64,000 nt of DNA from RBG-13-51-18 sp050014095 (GCA_050014095.1 JBEKDZ010000005.1:186001-250000), one strand, 5' to 3'; positions 8,451 through 17,738 are shown, counted from the first letter of the stretch. Notes: a model not told the origin generated them from the letters alone. Program-made: numbers and translations.

Positions 8451-8479
8451 ATTATAGAGGAGTGTGGGGAGGGGGGCAA
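8451..8479 (-). promoter_or_regulatory. Predicted sigma-70-type promoter of the hyp operon
   Basis: On the minus strand, -35 TTGCCC (8479-8474), a 17-bp spacer and a consensus -10 TATAAT (8456-8451). Transcription would start near 8444, about eight bases before the hypA ATG. Confidence 0.6.
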
Positions 8480-8486
8480 ATGGAGG

Positions 8487-8605
8487 AAAAAATCCTCCTC
8501 TATCCTCCTTTACGAAAGGAGGACGAACGCAGGGGTAAAAAATAGCCATTCTAGAAAAAGAAAAACATCGTCTCCCCTTCGTAAGGGGAGAGCGAGTAGG
8601 ATTTT
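8487..8605. repeat. MITE-like repeat AAAATCCTCC...GGATTTT between hypA and rpsO
   Basis: Inverted ends AAAATCCTCCTC and AGTAGGATTTT enclose two hairpins, CCTCCTTTACGAAAGGAGG and CTCCCCTTCGTAAGGGGAG. It is a diverged copy of the 1520-1648 type. Confidence 0.55.
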
Positions 8606-8645
8606 CTTGAGGCGAGCAAATTACGTTGCCTAAATGTTGTGTAAA

Positions 8646-8674
8646 TTTACTTCCCTCTCATATTATGTTATAAT
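8646..8674 (+). promoter_or_regulatory. Predicted promoter of rpsO-pnp
   Basis: -10 TATAAT at 8669-8674 with a weak -35 TTTACT 17 bp upstream (8646-8651). It gives a leader of about 40 bases before the rpsO GTG. Confidence 0.45.
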
Positions 8675-8719
8675 TGCCACGTAATATAAATTATCAAGAT
8701 AAAGGTGTAAGAAGAAAAA

Positions 8720-8983
8720 GTGGACAAAGCTAAGAAAACGGAAGTGATCACGGAATATCGAGCCAAAGAAGGCGATACGGGTTCGACCGAAGTGCAGGTA
8801 GCCCTGCTCACCGAAAGAATCAATCAGCTCACCACGCATATGGCCACCAACCGCAAGGACTTTCATACCCAGCGAGGCCTGCTTAAACTTGTCGGGCAGC
8901 GGCGGAGGCTTTTGGCGTATCTTAGCCGGGAAGATATTGCCCGGTATAATAAACTCATCAAGAAACTAGGACTACGCAAGTAA
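8720..8983 (+). CDS. rpsO: 30S ribosomal protein S15
   Basis: S15 binds 16S rRNA early in assembly of the small-subunit platform. 87 residues, the normal length, with the conserved GDTGSTEVQVALLTERI and the segment HTQRGLLKLVGQRRRLLAYL. It starts with GTG. pnp follows after 27 bp, the rpsO-pnp pair found across bacteria. Confidence 0.97.
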   Translation: MDKAKKTEVITEYRAKEGDTGSTEVQVALLTERINQLTTHMATNRKDFHTQRGLLKLVGQRRRLLAYLSREDIARYNKLIKKLGLRK

Positions 8984-9010
8984 AGCCGTCTGGTTGGAGG
9001 GAGTATTTCA

Positions 9011-11248
9011 TTGGCATCGCAATCTGTTCGCTGCAATCTCGCCGGGCGTGACCTTGTTATCGAAACGGGTAAACTCGCCCGGCAGGCAAACGCCGCCGTC
9101 ACTATCCGCTATGGCGAAACGGTAGTTTTAGTTACCGTATGTTTTAATAAAGTACCCAGAGAAGGGGTGGATTTCCTGCCCCTGACTATCGACTATGAGG
9201 AACGGCTTTATGCCGCCGGTAAAATCCCCGGGGGCTTTATCCGCCGGGAGGGGCGCCCCAGTGAGGCGGCTACACTTGCCTGCCGCATGACCGACCGCCC
9301 GATACGCCCGCTCTTACCCAAGAGCTGGCACTCTGAAATTCAAATCGTCACTACCGTGCTTTCCGCCGACCTGGAGAACGACCCGGATATGCTCTCGGTT
9401 ATCGGCTCCTCGGTGGTACTGGCGCTATCGGAAATCCCGTTCGATGGTCCTGTCGGCGCGGTAAACGTCGGATATATCAACGGCGAGTTGGTTTTAAATC
9501 CCAAGATGGCGCAATTCGATGAAAGCCAGCTCGACCTTATTGTCGTCAGCACCAAGGATAAGGTCATCATGGTGGAGGCGGGCGCCAAAGAAATCACCGA
9601 AGATATCGTACTTAAAGCTATCAAGTTTGCCCACGAGGCTAACCAGGATATCATCCGTATCCAGGAAGAGCTGTGCGGTCTTGCCGGCAAACCCAAGCTG
9701 CCGGTGCCGCCAGAAAAAGTGGATACCGAAGCCATCGCGGCTCTATCAAAAGCGGTTGACGAAAAGCTGGATAAAATCCTTGGCGAGACGGATAAAACAA
9801 TCCGCGAGCAGATGCTGGCAACCATGACGGCCGAGCTTGTTGAAGATGCCGGTGATGAAGTCGCGGAAAGAGATATTGCCGCCGTCATCGATACCAAGGT
9901 TAAGGTGGCGGTGAGGGAGAATGTGCTGGGCAAAGGCAAACGTATCAGCGGTCGCTCCCTTACGGAGATCCGTCCCATCACCTGTGAAGTGGGATTGCTG
10001 CCGCGCACCCACGGCTCTGGTATGTTCACCCGCGGTCAGACCCAGGTAATGTCCATCACTACCCTGGGCTCAACCCGCAAGGAGCAGATGTTAGATGGAC
10101 TGGGACTGGAAGAAAGCAAGCGCTTTATCCATCACTATAATTTCCCCGGATTTTCTACCGGTGAGGTCAGGCGGGTTGGCTCACCGGGCAGGCGTGAAAT
10201 AGGTCACGGTGCCCTCGCCGAGCGCGCTCTGGTACCGGTCTTGCCGAGCGATGAGGATTTCCCTTATACTATCCGTCTGGTCTCGGAAGTTTTAAGCTCC
10301 TCCGGCAGCACCTCAATGGCTAGCGTCTGCGCTGGCAGCCTTTCCTTAATGGACGCCGGCGTGCCGGTCAAAAAAGCCGTGGCTGGCATCGCGATGGGAC
10401 TGGTCTCTGATGATAAAGGCAAGTTCGCGGTGCTGACCGATATCGAGGGCATCGAGGACTTTAACGGGGATATGGATTTTAAAATAGCCGGCACTAGTGA
10501 TGGTGTTACAGCTATTCAAATGGATACCAAACTTAAGGGTATATCCTTGGAGATTGTGGAAAAAACCTTGTCCCAGGGGAAAGACGCCCGGTTGTTTATC
10601 TTGGAGAAAATGAGCGAAGCTATCGGCAGCAGTCGTCCCGATGTCAGCAAGTTTGCTCCTAGGATGACCAAGATAAAAATTGACCAGAGTAAAATCGGCG
10701 CGGTCATCGGCACCGGCGGCAAGACCATCCGCTCGATTATCGAATCGACCAAGACCACTATCGACGTCGCCGACGACGGCACAATAACAATCGGCTCATC
10801 GGATATGGAAGCTACCCAAAAAGCCATCAGCATCATCGAAAGTCTAACGCGCGAAGCGAAAATCGGTGATATTTACACTGGAAAAGTCAGCCGTATCCTG
10901 AACTTTGGCGCCATGGTGGAAATCCTCCCCGGCAAGGAAGGGCTGGTGCATATCAGCGAGCTGGCTGACCACCGTCTGGATAGGGTTGAAGACGAAGTTA
11001 AAATCGGCGATGAGGTCACGGTTAAGGTAATCAGTATCGATGACATGGGCCGGGTTAATCTCTCGCGCCGAGCGCTATTCGAAAAAGACTCTCAACGTTC
11101 TGAAGCTGCCAGTGATACGGCACCGTCGGCGGACTACCCGTTCCGCAAGAGCAGTTCCGGTGGCTCATCAAGCTTCAGAGACAAGCCCCGCTACAGTGAC
11201 CGTCGACCTAATCGCGGACCTTCGCGACCCCCCTATAAACGCGACTAG
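9011..11248 (+). CDS. pnp: Polyribonucleotide nucleotidyltransferase (PNPase)
   Basis: Phosphorolytic 3'-5' exoribonuclease of RNA turnover. 745 residues, with two RNase PH domains (the second around RTHGSGMFTRGQTQVMS), the helical linker, a KH domain (IGAVIGTGGKTIRSI) and an S1 domain (GKVSRILNFGAMVEILPGKEGLVHISEL). The C-terminal tail after S1 is a low-complexity stretch rich in Ser, Arg and Pro, likely disordered. Start TTG at 9011, preceded by GGAGGGAG. It forms an operon with rpsO upstream and dapB downstream. Confidence 0.97.
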   Translation: MASQSVRCNLAGRDLVIETGKLARQANAAVTIRYGETVVLVTVCFNKVPREGVDFLPLTIDYEERLYAAGKIPGGFIRREGRPSEAATLACRMTDRPIRPLLPKSWHSEIQIVTTVLSADLENDPDMLSVIGSSVVLALSEIPFDGPVGAVNVGYINGELVLNPKMAQFDESQLDLIVVSTKDKVIMVEAGAKEITEDIVLKAIKFAHEANQDIIRIQEELCGLAGKPKLPVPPEKVDTEAIAALSKAVDEKLDKILGETDKTIREQMLATMTAELVEDAGDEVAERDIAAVIDTKVKVAVRENVLGKGKRISGRSLTEIRPITCEVGLLPRTHGSGMFTRGQTQVMSITTLGSTRKEQMLDGLGLEESKRFIHHYNFPGFSTGEVRRVGSPGRREIGHGALAERALVPVLPSDEDFPYTIRLVSEVLSSSGSTSMASVCAGSLSLMDAGVPVKKAVAGIAMGLVSDDKGKFAVLTDIEGIEDFNGDMDFKIAGTSDGVTAIQMDTKLKGISLEIVEKTLSQGKDARLFILEKMSEAIGSSRPDVSKFAPRMTKIKIDQSKIGAVIGTGGKTIRSIIESTKTTIDVADDGTITIGSSDMEATQKAISIIESLTREAKIGDIYTGKVSRILNFGAMVEILPGKEGLVHISELADHRLDRVEDEVKIGDEVTVKVISIDDMGRVNLSRRALFEKDSQRSEAASDTAPSADYPFRKSSSGGSSSFRDKPRYSDRRPNRGPSRPPYKRD

Positions 11249-11283
11249 TTTTCCCTCCATTCTTTTTTGTGAGGTGTAATGCT

Positions 11284-12072
11284 ATGTCACCAATTAAGGT
11301 AGTCGTCCATGGAGCAGCCGGCAGGGTGGGGCAGGAGGTGGTCAAGGCCGTTTGCCAGGAGCCAGATATGAAGCTGGTGGGCGCAGTCGACCTGAAGGTT
11401 ACGGGAGACTCTCTAGCCTTACCGGATGGCTCAAAAGTGCCCTTCTCTACTGACCTGAAGTCCATTATCGATTCTTGCGAACCGGACGTGGTGGTGGATT
11501 TTACTATCGCTAAAGCCTCGATGCCGGCGATTCGCATCGCCGCGAAACATGGTGTTAACATGGTCATCGGGACGACGGGTTTTAACGCCGATGAGCTTAA
11601 GGAAATACAAAAGCTCGCCGAGGCTAACGAGGTTGGCATCGTGGCAGCGCCCAATTTCGCCCTCGGTGCGGTGCTGATGATTCACCTGGCTAAAATCGCC
11701 GGTAAGTTCATCGACCATGCAGAAATCGTCGAGCTCCACCACGATAAAAAGCTCGATGCCCCTTCTGGCACGTCGCTATTAACAGCTAAAGCTATGGCGG
11801 AAGCCAGGGGCAAACCGTTTTTACCTCCCTCCGCCGGCGAGCCCACCCCGAGCCGTGGCCAATCGGTAGAAGGCATTAATATCCACAGCGTCCGTATGCC
11901 CGGCCTCATGGCGCACCAGGAGGTCATCTTCGGCACATCCGGCCAGACGTTAAGCATCCGGCATGATACGATTAACCGGGAGTGCTATATGCCCGGCGTT
12001 TTATTCGCTGTCAGAGCGGTAGTTAAACAAAAAGGCTTTATCTACGGCCTTGATAAACTGCTCGGTTTGTAA
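11284..12072 (+). CDS. dapB: 4-hydroxy-tetrahydrodipicolinate reductase
   Basis: Second committed step of the diaminopimelate/lysine pathway; it reduces the DapA product with NAD(P)H. About 262 residues with the nucleotide-binding GAAGRVGQ (10-17), the GTTGF segment and the catalytic ELHHDKKLDAPSGT motif. I start at ATG 11284, seven bases after a GAGGTG. pnp ends 35 bp upstream and dapA begins 38 bp downstream. Confidence 0.96.
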   Translation: MSPIKVVVHGAAGRVGQEVVKAVCQEPDMKLVGAVDLKVTGDSLALPDGSKVPFSTDLKSIIDSCEPDVVVDFTIAKASMPAIRIAAKHGVNMVIGTTGFNADELKEIQKLAEANEVGIVAAPNFALGAVLMIHLAKIAGKFIDHAEIVELHHDKKLDAPSGTSLLTAKAMAEARGKPFLPPSAGEPTPSRGQSVEGINIHSVRMPGLMAHQEVIFGTSGQTLSIRHDTINRECYMPGVLFAVRAVVKQKGFIYGLDKLLGL

Positions 12073-12110
12073 AAACTCAACCGTGAAATAACTTGAGGAG
12101 GCAAATCACG

Positions 12111-13010
12111 ATGAAAAAGCTGGGAAGATGTTTAACCGCGATGGTAACCCCGTTCAAAGAAAATGGCGAGGTTGACTACGAACAGACCAAAAAGCTGGCT
12201 AAAGCTTTGCTGGCTTCCGGCAATGATGGACTGGTCCTTGCCGCTACCACCGGTGAAGCTCCCACGCTTTCCTGGGATGAAGAGATGCGCATCTTCACCG
12301 AGGTGAAAGCAGCCGTCGGCGATCAGCCGACTCTTATCGCTTATACCGGCAGCAACAGCACCTCTGAAGCGGTTGAAGCCACCGAAAAAGCCGAAAAAAT
12401 CGGCGTGGATGCTTGCCTTTCGGTCGTTCCCTACTATAATAAGCCCAACCAGGAGGGCATCTACCAGCATTTCAAGGCGGTGGCAGAGTGCACCAGCCTG
12501 CCGATTATCATGTACAACATACCCGGTCGGGTGGTTATCAATATGACGCCCGAGACGATTATCAGATTGAGCCAGATTAAAAACATTGTCGGCGTTAAGG
12601 AAGCCAACGGCAATATGGAACATGTGGCGCAGACTATCAGTGGCGTGAGTAAGGTCAGGGACGACTTTAATATCTGGAGCGGTAACGATAATGACACCTT
12701 CCTCATCATGGCGCTGGGTGGCTATGGTGTTATTGGTGTAACCACGCACCTGACCGGTAAACAGTACAAGAAAATGGTTGACCTCATTCTCGCCGGTAAG
12801 ATTCAGGAAGCGGCGGCTATCCACCGCAAGCTGGTGCCGCTGGTCAACGTTATGTTTTCCATACCCAGTCCCGCCCCGATTAAGTATGCGCTCAATTACC
12901 TCGGCTTCAAGGTGGGCAAGCCGCGTTTACCGCTGGTGCCACCTACGGAAAAAGAAGCCGAAAAAATAATCGCCGAGCTAAAGAACCAGACCATCGACCT
13001 GAAAGCATAA
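12111..13010 (+). CDS. dapA: 4-hydroxy-tetrahydrodipicolinate synthase
   Basis: Condenses pyruvate with aspartate semialdehyde, the first committed step toward diaminopimelate for peptidoglycan and lysine. 299 residues. The Schiff-base lysine is K163 (GVKEANG), the catalytic tyrosine is Y135 (MYNIPGR), and the TTGE motif (46-49) contacts the carboxylate. It starts at ATG 12111 after a strong GAGGAGG. It is the last gene of rpsO-pnp-dapB-dapA, followed by a repeat. Confidence 0.96.
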   Translation: MKKLGRCLTAMVTPFKENGEVDYEQTKKLAKALLASGNDGLVLAATTGEAPTLSWDEEMRIFTEVKAAVGDQPTLIAYTGSNSTSEAVEATEKAEKIGVDACLSVVPYYNKPNQEGIYQHFKAVAECTSLPIIMYNIPGRVVINMTPETIIRLSQIKNIVGVKEANGNMEHVAQTISGVSKVRDDFNIWSGNDNDTFLIMALGGYGVIGVTTHLTGKQYKKMVDLILAGKIQEAAAIHRKLVPLVNVMFSIPSPAPIKYALNYLGFKVGKPRLPLVPPTEKEAEKIIAELKNQTIDLKA

Positions 13011-13046
13011 AAAAATATCCCTCTCCCTCGACGAATCTTGTTTTAT

Positions 13047-13131
13047 TGTCATTCCCGCCCCGATGGAATCGGGATAAACTCCAGCGGGAATCCAGATAGT
13101 TCCTGGATTCCCAATCAAGTTGGGAATGACA
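13047..13131. repeat. MITE-like repeat with TGTCATTCCC / GGGAATGACA ends
   Basis: An 85-bp element with matching inverted termini and internal inverted segments (GGAATCGGGAT, GCGGGAATCC). It is a short relative of the 875-988 and 3791-3964 elements. Confidence 0.65.
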
Positions 13132-13164
13132 TTTTAATTGCGTTCTGATTGGGAGACTAAGTTA

Positions 13165-13629
13165 GTGGAAATAACTCTCTGTACCAAAGCGGACTTCGAC
13201 CAGATTCTAACCGATATTGTGGATTTTTGGGATAGCGACCGCACGTTGTATCTACACCATAGTATCTTTCTCAATGAATTTGGTAACTCCGCGTTTGTCT
13301 ATAAAGACAGCGAACGCGTAATAGGCTACCTTTTTGGTTTTTTATCGCAAACGACTCCAACAGGCTATGTTCATCTTATAGGTGTACGGCAGTCTTATCG
13401 GCGGCGTGGCATTGGACGTTTACTTTACGAGCATTTCACTGGGTTTGCCAAGGCAAAAGGTTGCACAGAACTTAAGGCTCTCGCATCCCCGGACAATAGA
13501 GTTTCAATAGTGTTCCACCGGAGTATCGGCATGGAATTAACGGGAGAACCGAATGATGAAGGCGTCCCGATTGTTAAGAATTATAACGGCCCTGGTAAAG
13601 ATGTAGTGGTATTCCACAAGAAAATTTGA
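13165..13629 (+). CDS. GNAT-family N-acetyltransferase
   Basis: Acetyl-CoA-dependent acyltransferase of the GNAT fold; the acceptor is unknown. About 154 residues. The acetyl-CoA loop is SYRRRGIGRLLYEHF, preceded by the strand VHLIGV. I use the GTG at 13165, nine bases after GGGAG; an upstream TTG sits in the flanking repeat. It has no operon partner: a repeat lies on the left and a convergent glycosyltransferase on the right. Confidence 0.8.
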   Translation: MEITLCTKADFDQILTDIVDFWDSDRTLYLHHSIFLNEFGNSAFVYKDSERVIGYLFGFLSQTTPTGYVHLIGVRQSYRRRGIGRLLYEHFTGFAKAKGCTELKALASPDNRVSIVFHRSIGMELTGEPNDEGVPIVKNYNGPGKDVVVFHKKI

Positions 13630-13638
13630 TATCTCTGC

Positions 13639-14787
13639 TTACTCTACCGTCGATTCCTTGCCGTAGAACCGCTCCTTCCAGGTCACGCCGGTGCCCACCA
13701 GCCACCTACCCCCGGCATAGAGAACGTTCACAAGATAGTACAGCATGCCAATCGGGTGGAACCAGACGGAAATTGTCGGCTCATGAAAGCGGCTATCTAC
13801 CAGCCAGCGCATCAATAGCATTATCACGATCTGTAAGACCACCACCCCCCGCCATAAAAGAGACTCCCCACCAGTAAAAAATCCACTCCAGAGCCAGAAA
13901 AAAGGCGCAATATAGAAATAGTAAGCCGCTGCTACCAATGCTGCCAGGGCCAGCGGCGCCATCGCGGCTATCGAATATATAGACTTGCCCAGGCCGTGCC
14001 ACGTCGACCCCATATCCCGGTACATGTTGCAGGACACTACGGGTGACAGGTCGACCGCTACGTGGCGTCCGCCGTGACGAGAGAGCTCTATTCCCATCCA
14101 TAAGTCTTCATTGATTCTTGACTTAACTGTCTCATGCCCGCCGATACGCCAGTACTCGTCTTTGTCAAAGAAAAAGAATTGCCCGATAGCCATGGAAGGT
14201 TTGGGCTTTTTGGAGCGGTGCAGCCACCAGAGCGGTATCCAGCCCAGCAGGATGAAATAGAATACCGGGATGATTATCTTCTGGGGAAAAGAGGTAGCCA
14301 GTTGCCGTGGGAAGCCGGAAAGCAGCGAGGTCTTTAGCTCTAGCGCCAGGGCGAGCGTACTGCGGAGCATATGAGGCTCATGTATCGTATCGGCGTCAAC
14401 GAACAGTAGCCATGAGCCATTGGCTTTCTGGGCAAGCTGGTAGCAGGCGAAAGCTTTGCCTGCCCAGTCATCAGGTAGGGGTTCGCCGAAATAGAACTGG
14501 ATGCGGTTGTCCCTGGCGGCAAGTTCTTTGACGATGGCGGCGGTATTATCCGTCGAATTATCATCCAGCACCAGTATTTCGTAGTTGGGATAGTCCTGCT
14601 TCTGGAGCGACTCCAGACAGGTGCGGATGTTTTCCTCTTCGTCCCTGGCTGGCACGAGCATGGAAATAAGCGGCGCCGGCTGCGGTACTTTGCTGTTTTT
14701 ATCAGGCACCCGCATATTTCTTAAATTGAGAATAAGATTAATCAGGAAAACTATGAGCACCGCCGCGACGACTATCTGATATATCAT
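13639..14787 (-). CDS. Membrane-anchored family 2 glycosyltransferase
   Basis: 382 residues: one N-terminal membrane helix, a GT-A domain, then about three or four C-terminal membrane segments. Catalytic features are VPARDEEENI, LVLDDNSTDNT, the DxD-type FVDADT and a later NEDLW. The layout resembles carotenoid or hopanoid-associated glycosyltransferases (CrtQ and HpnB types), which act on membrane lipid acceptors. The specific substrate is not supported by anything nearby. plsY follows in the same direction after about 36 bp, giving a possible lipid-related pair. Confidence 0.8.
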   Translation of the reverse strand: MIYQIVVAAVLIVFLINLILNLRNMRVPDKNSKVPQPAPLISMLVPARDEEENIRTCLESLQKQDYPNYEILVLDDNSTDNTAAIVKELAARDNRIQFYFGEPLPDDWAGKAFACYQLAQKANGSWLLFVDADTIHEPHMLRSTLALALELKTSLLSGFPRQLATSFPQKIIIPVFYFILLGWIPLWWLHRSKKPKPSMAIGQFFFFDKDEYWRIGGHETVKSRINEDLWMGIELSRHGGRHVAVDLSPVVSCNMYRDMGSTWHGLGKSIYSIAAMAPLALAALVAAAYYFYIAPFFWLWSGFFTGGESLLWRGVVVLQIVIMLLMRWLVDSRFHEPTISVWFHPIGMLYYLVNVLYAGGRWLVGTGVTWKERFYGKESTVE

Positions 14788-14823
14788 TCTGCATCCTTCT
14801 CGATGATGAGTTAGCTTTTAATG

Positions 14824-15435
14824 TTACCTCGCTTGAAGCCGGCGTACCAGCCTACCCCGGAGACTGGGCAGGGTATGCAAATCCTCGAAATGTTTTATAA
14901 CCAGTATTGCCAGTAAGCACAACATCAACAGTGGCTTCCATGAATAGCCGTTAAAAGCGATGAGGTATGCCAGCGTGCCGACGGCGCTGATAATTACACC
15001 CCAGGAATCGCTTTTAACCAGGAGGGAGCACGCAATCATGAAAATGATAAACACCAGTAAAATATCGTATTGAGGCAATAGTCCCAGCATTACCCCGAAG
15101 GTAACAGCTACCGCCTTGCCACCGTGCCAATGCAAGAACGGCGAAAAGGCATGCCCCAGCACGGCGCATACAGCTACGATGACCGGTGACAGCACAGGGA
15201 GTTCGATAATATGGGATAGGAGAACGAAGGGTACACCTTTGGATACATCAAGAACTGCGGCAAGCATACCTATTGCTGGCCCGCCGGCGCGGAAAACATT
15301 GGCTGACCCAGGGTTATTATCCCCGTATTTGGTGATATCCTTTTTCAGCAGCCACCGCCCGATGACTACAGAAAAAGGAACGGAGCCCAAAATAAAAGCG
15401 GCGATTGCCAGCACTGCGGTATAACCAATTTCCAT
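14824..15435 (-). CDS. plsY: Acyl-phosphate:glycerol-3-phosphate acyltransferase
   Basis: Membrane enzyme that makes lysophosphatidic acid from acyl-phosphate supplied by PlsX, which is also encoded in this window. 203 residues with several hydrophobic helices. The family motifs are GSVPFSVVIGR, NNPGSANVFRAGG and GHAFSPFLHWHGGKAVAVTFG. It is transcribed away from lepB. The C-terminus is Arg-rich. Confidence 0.95.
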   Translation of the reverse strand: MEIGYTAVLAIAAFILGSVPFSVVIGRWLLKKDITKYGDNNPGSANVFRAGGPAIGMLAAVLDVSKGVPFVLLSHIIELPVLSPVIVAVCAVLGHAFSPFLHWHGGKAVAVTFGVMLGLLPQYDILLVFIIFMIACSLLVKSDSWGVIISAVGTLAYLIAFNGYSWKPLLMLCLLAILVIKHFEDLHTLPSLRGRLVRRLQAR

Positions 15436-15510
15436 GCTTTTACCGTCCCCCCAAAACGAGCTGATACCTAGACTATCTTGGTATAAGATAACCTAAAACT
15501 GCCTCGATAG

Positions 15511-15942
15511 TCAAGCTTTTTCCGATAGTTTTTTCCTCCTTAGCGTCACCAAACGTATGATGAGTAAAGTGATAGACCCTATTATACCATAGATTATCGC
15601 TACGGGAGTGAAAAACAGGATAGTATCGGTAATTAGCGCATGAAAAAAGTTCAGCCAAAAGTTTTGGGGAATGCTATCGCTGCCGACGATTACATCGTGC
15701 AGGGCAGAAAGGATAATCGACCCGATAATCGCCCCGGCGATAAGGAGGAGGTATTGCCATTCCTTCCGCCACCGGCGGGTTATTCCTGCTAGTAGTATTA
15801 TTACTCCCAGCCAGGCTACCAGCACCCCGCGGTCGCTATCAATGCCGATGATTGAAGCGATTATAATCAGGACGATGAAAACCGTCAATAAAACCAGATT
15901 TAAAATCGGTATTCGTTTCCATGTCGATCGCGTTATTTTCAT
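15511..15942 (-). CDS. Hypothetical four-helix membrane protein
   Basis: I do not recognise a family. The 143-residue product has an N-terminal basic stretch, then about four predicted membrane helices: around residues 11-35, 38-53, 62-85 and 105-130. A positively charged end (LRRKKLSEKA) follows. It is divergent from lepB and upstream of plsY in the same orientation, with a 75-bp gap. Confidence 0.6.
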   Translation of the reverse strand: MKITRSTWKRIPILNLVLLTVFIVLIIIASIIGIDSDRGVLVAWLGVIILLAGITRRWRKEWQYLLLIAGAIIGSIILSALHDVIVGSDSIPQNFWLNFFHALITDTILFFTPVAIIYGIIGSITLLIIRLVTLRRKKLSEKA

Positions 15943-16059
15943 TAGTATGCTATTTCTCCTTATCGCTCTGCCTTAATCTATCCTAATACCTGCGGCGTTT
16001 TTTAGCAAGAACGACTCGGTTAACTAAACGGTAAACTGGCGGGACGAACAAAAATAGAG

Positions 16060-16065
16060 TATAAT
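16060..16065 (+). promoter_or_regulatory. Predicted -10 element of lepB
   Basis: TATAAT lies 27 bases upstream of the GTG start, in an AT-rich spacer between divergent genes. No good -35 is visible. If it is used, the TTG at 16065 cannot be the lepB start, which supports GTG 16092. Confidence 0.4.
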
Positions 16066-16091
16066 TGGACATTAGTCGAGGTAAGGATACC

Positions 16092-16637
16092 GTGAAACCC
16101 CTTGTACGTGAAATACTGATAACTATCGCCCTGGCACTGGTGATATTTTTTTCCGCCAGGGCAACCCTACAGACCTATGAAGTGTACCAGACCAGCATGG
16201 AGCCCAACTTTTTTGAGGGCCAGCGGGTCGTGGTTCTTAAAGCTGCCTATTGGTTCGGTAGTCCGCAGCGGGGTGATGTGGTGATTTTTCAATCCCCGAT
16301 TAGCGATGAAGAGTTTATCAAACGCGTTATCGGTCTGCCCGGCGACACGGTGGAGGTAACGCACGGGGTCATATACATCAACGGTTTGAAGCTGGACGAA
16401 CCCTACATCAAACGCTCATTCAGCTATTCTTTATCCAAAGAAGTCGTCCCTTCGGATGACTATTTCGTTCTCGGTGATAACCGCGATATAAGTAACGACT
16501 CTCATCGCGGCTGGTTCATGCCTCGTGCTAACCTCATCGGCAAGGCTTGGCTGGTAACCTGGCCACCGTCCGACTGGGGAGTGGTGCCCAATTTCGCCCT
16601 GAACGACCAGGTTGCAGCCTCGGATAACACAACTTAG
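16092..16637 (+). CDS. lepB: Signal peptidase I
   Basis: Membrane serine protease that removes signal peptides from secreted proteins. About 181 residues: one N-terminal membrane helix, then catalytic Ser35 in QTSMEPNF, the RGDVVIF strand, catalytic Lys77 in EEFIKRVIGLPGD, and the GDNRDISNDS box. I start at GTG 16092, ten bases after a GAGG. pyrE follows directly: the pyrE ATG is 24 bp after the stop. Confidence 0.95.
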   Translation: MKPLVREILITIALALVIFFSARATLQTYEVYQTSMEPNFFEGQRVVVLKAAYWFGSPQRGDVVIFQSPISDEEFIKRVIGLPGDTVEVTHGVIYINGLKLDEPYIKRSFSYSLSKEVVPSDDYFVLGDNRDISNDSHRGWFMPRANLIGKAWLVTWPPSDWGVVPNFALNDQVAASDNTT

Positions 16638-16661
16638 TTGGGGGTAAAGGGAGTCAGGCTT

Positions 16662-17240
16662 ATGGCGGATACCGTTGAACAGATGTTCGAGAAGTCGGGC
16701 GCCTTGCTTAAAGGGCATTTCTTGCTTACCTCTGGTCTGCACTCCCCGGTGTACTGGGAAAAAGCGCTAGTCATCCAGTATCCTGAATATACAGAAAGAC
16801 TCTGCCGCATGATTGCCGACCATTATCGTCAGAGCGGCGCACAGGTGGTGGCTGGTCCCACCACCCCCGGCATCATTCTCGCCTATGAAACAGCCCGACA
16901 GCTCGGCGTGCGCAGCATCTTCGCTGAAAGGGACGAATCGGGCGGCGGCAGGGTATTACGTCGCGGCTTTCAAATCGCCCCCGGCGAAAAGGTGCTCATC
17001 GTCGATGACATCATGACCACCGGCGGCTCGGTTAACGAGGTCATCGCCGCCGTAAAAAAACTCCAGGGCGATATCGTCGGCGTCGGCGTGCTCGTTTTAC
17101 GTTCCTCTAAAGAGCCGGACTTCGGGGTGCCGTTCTACGCCTGCCATCGCACGGAGGTGATAACCTACCCGCCCAAGGATTGTCCCCTCTGCGCCAAAGG
17201 CATCCCCCTGGTCAAGCCCGGCAGCAAGTCCAAGGCTTAA
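16662..17240 (+). CDS. pyrE: Orotate phosphoribosyltransferase
   Basis: Converts orotate and PRPP to OMP in pyrimidine synthesis. 192 residues with the PRPP loop VLIVDDIMTTGGSV and the N-terminal LTSGLHSPVYWEKA. The C-terminus carries a CPLC pair. ATG 16662 follows GGGAG. It is cotranscribed with lepB. Confidence 0.94.
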   Translation: MADTVEQMFEKSGALLKGHFLLTSGLHSPVYWEKALVIQYPEYTERLCRMIADHYRQSGAQVVAGPTTPGIILAYETARQLGVRSIFAERDESGGGRVLRRGFQIAPGEKVLIVDDIMTTGGSVNEVIAAVKKLQGDIVGVGVLVLRSSKEPDFGVPFYACHRTEVITYPPKDCPLCAKGIPLVKPGSKSKA

Positions 17241-17318
17241 GATAACCCCACCCCTTTACCCCCTCTGGATTCCCGTTTTCACGAGAATGACGGTTAAGTA
17301 TTATTGAGGAGGGCTGTC

Positions 17319-17738
17319 ATGGAAACCACCGCTATTATAGCCGTCACTGTGGTTGTGGCAATTCTGGTTATCATTTTTATTGCCTATATCATCCGGTCAG
17401 TCTATGAGAAGCGCTTCCGTGAGGAGATAGACCAGGCACGGAAGTCCGCCGTCTCGCAGAGTCGCGCCGTCCTCGGCGGCAAGTTCACCGAACAGATGGT
17501 GCCCTTCTTCCCCGACTTCCAGTACGACCCCACGGAGGTGCGCTTTATCGGGAGTCCCATCGACATGGTGGTGTTTCCCGGACTGGCTCAAGGCGACCCG
17601 CAGGAAATCGTTATCCTGGAGGTGAAGACGGGTAAAAACGCCCAACTCACTTCGGTACAGAAGAAAATCCGCCAGCTTATCGAGGACGGTATGGTCAGGT
17701 GGGACGAAGTGCACCAGAAGGGGGAAGAGGAAGTCTAG
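17319..17738 (+). CDS. Holliday-junction-resolvase-related protein (Endonuc_Holl family)
   Basis: 139 residues: one N-terminal membrane helix, a short coiled region with SQSRAVLGGKFTEQMVPFFPDF, then RFIGSPIDMVVFPGL and the nuclease-like EIVILEVKTGKNAQL. These match the uncharacterised family annotated as Holliday junction resolvase-related. The PD-(D/E)xK-like pattern D...ExK is visible, but activity is unproven and the membrane helix is unusual for a resolvase. ATG 17319 follows GAGGAGG. Its stop shares a CTAG palindrome with the converging mutL stop. Confidence 0.75.
   Translation: METTAIIAVTVVVAILVIIFIAYIIRSVYEKRFREEIDQARKSAVSQSRAVLGGKFTEQMVPFFPDFQYDPTEVRFIGSPIDMVVFPGLAQGDPQEIVILEVKTGKNAQLTSVQKKIRQLIEDGMVRWDEVHQKGEEEV

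Noticed and set aside
13639..15435. Carotenoid or hopanoid biosynthesis cluster
   Set aside because: Only a single membrane glycosyltransferase points that way; no squalene, phytoene or hopanoid gene is nearby.
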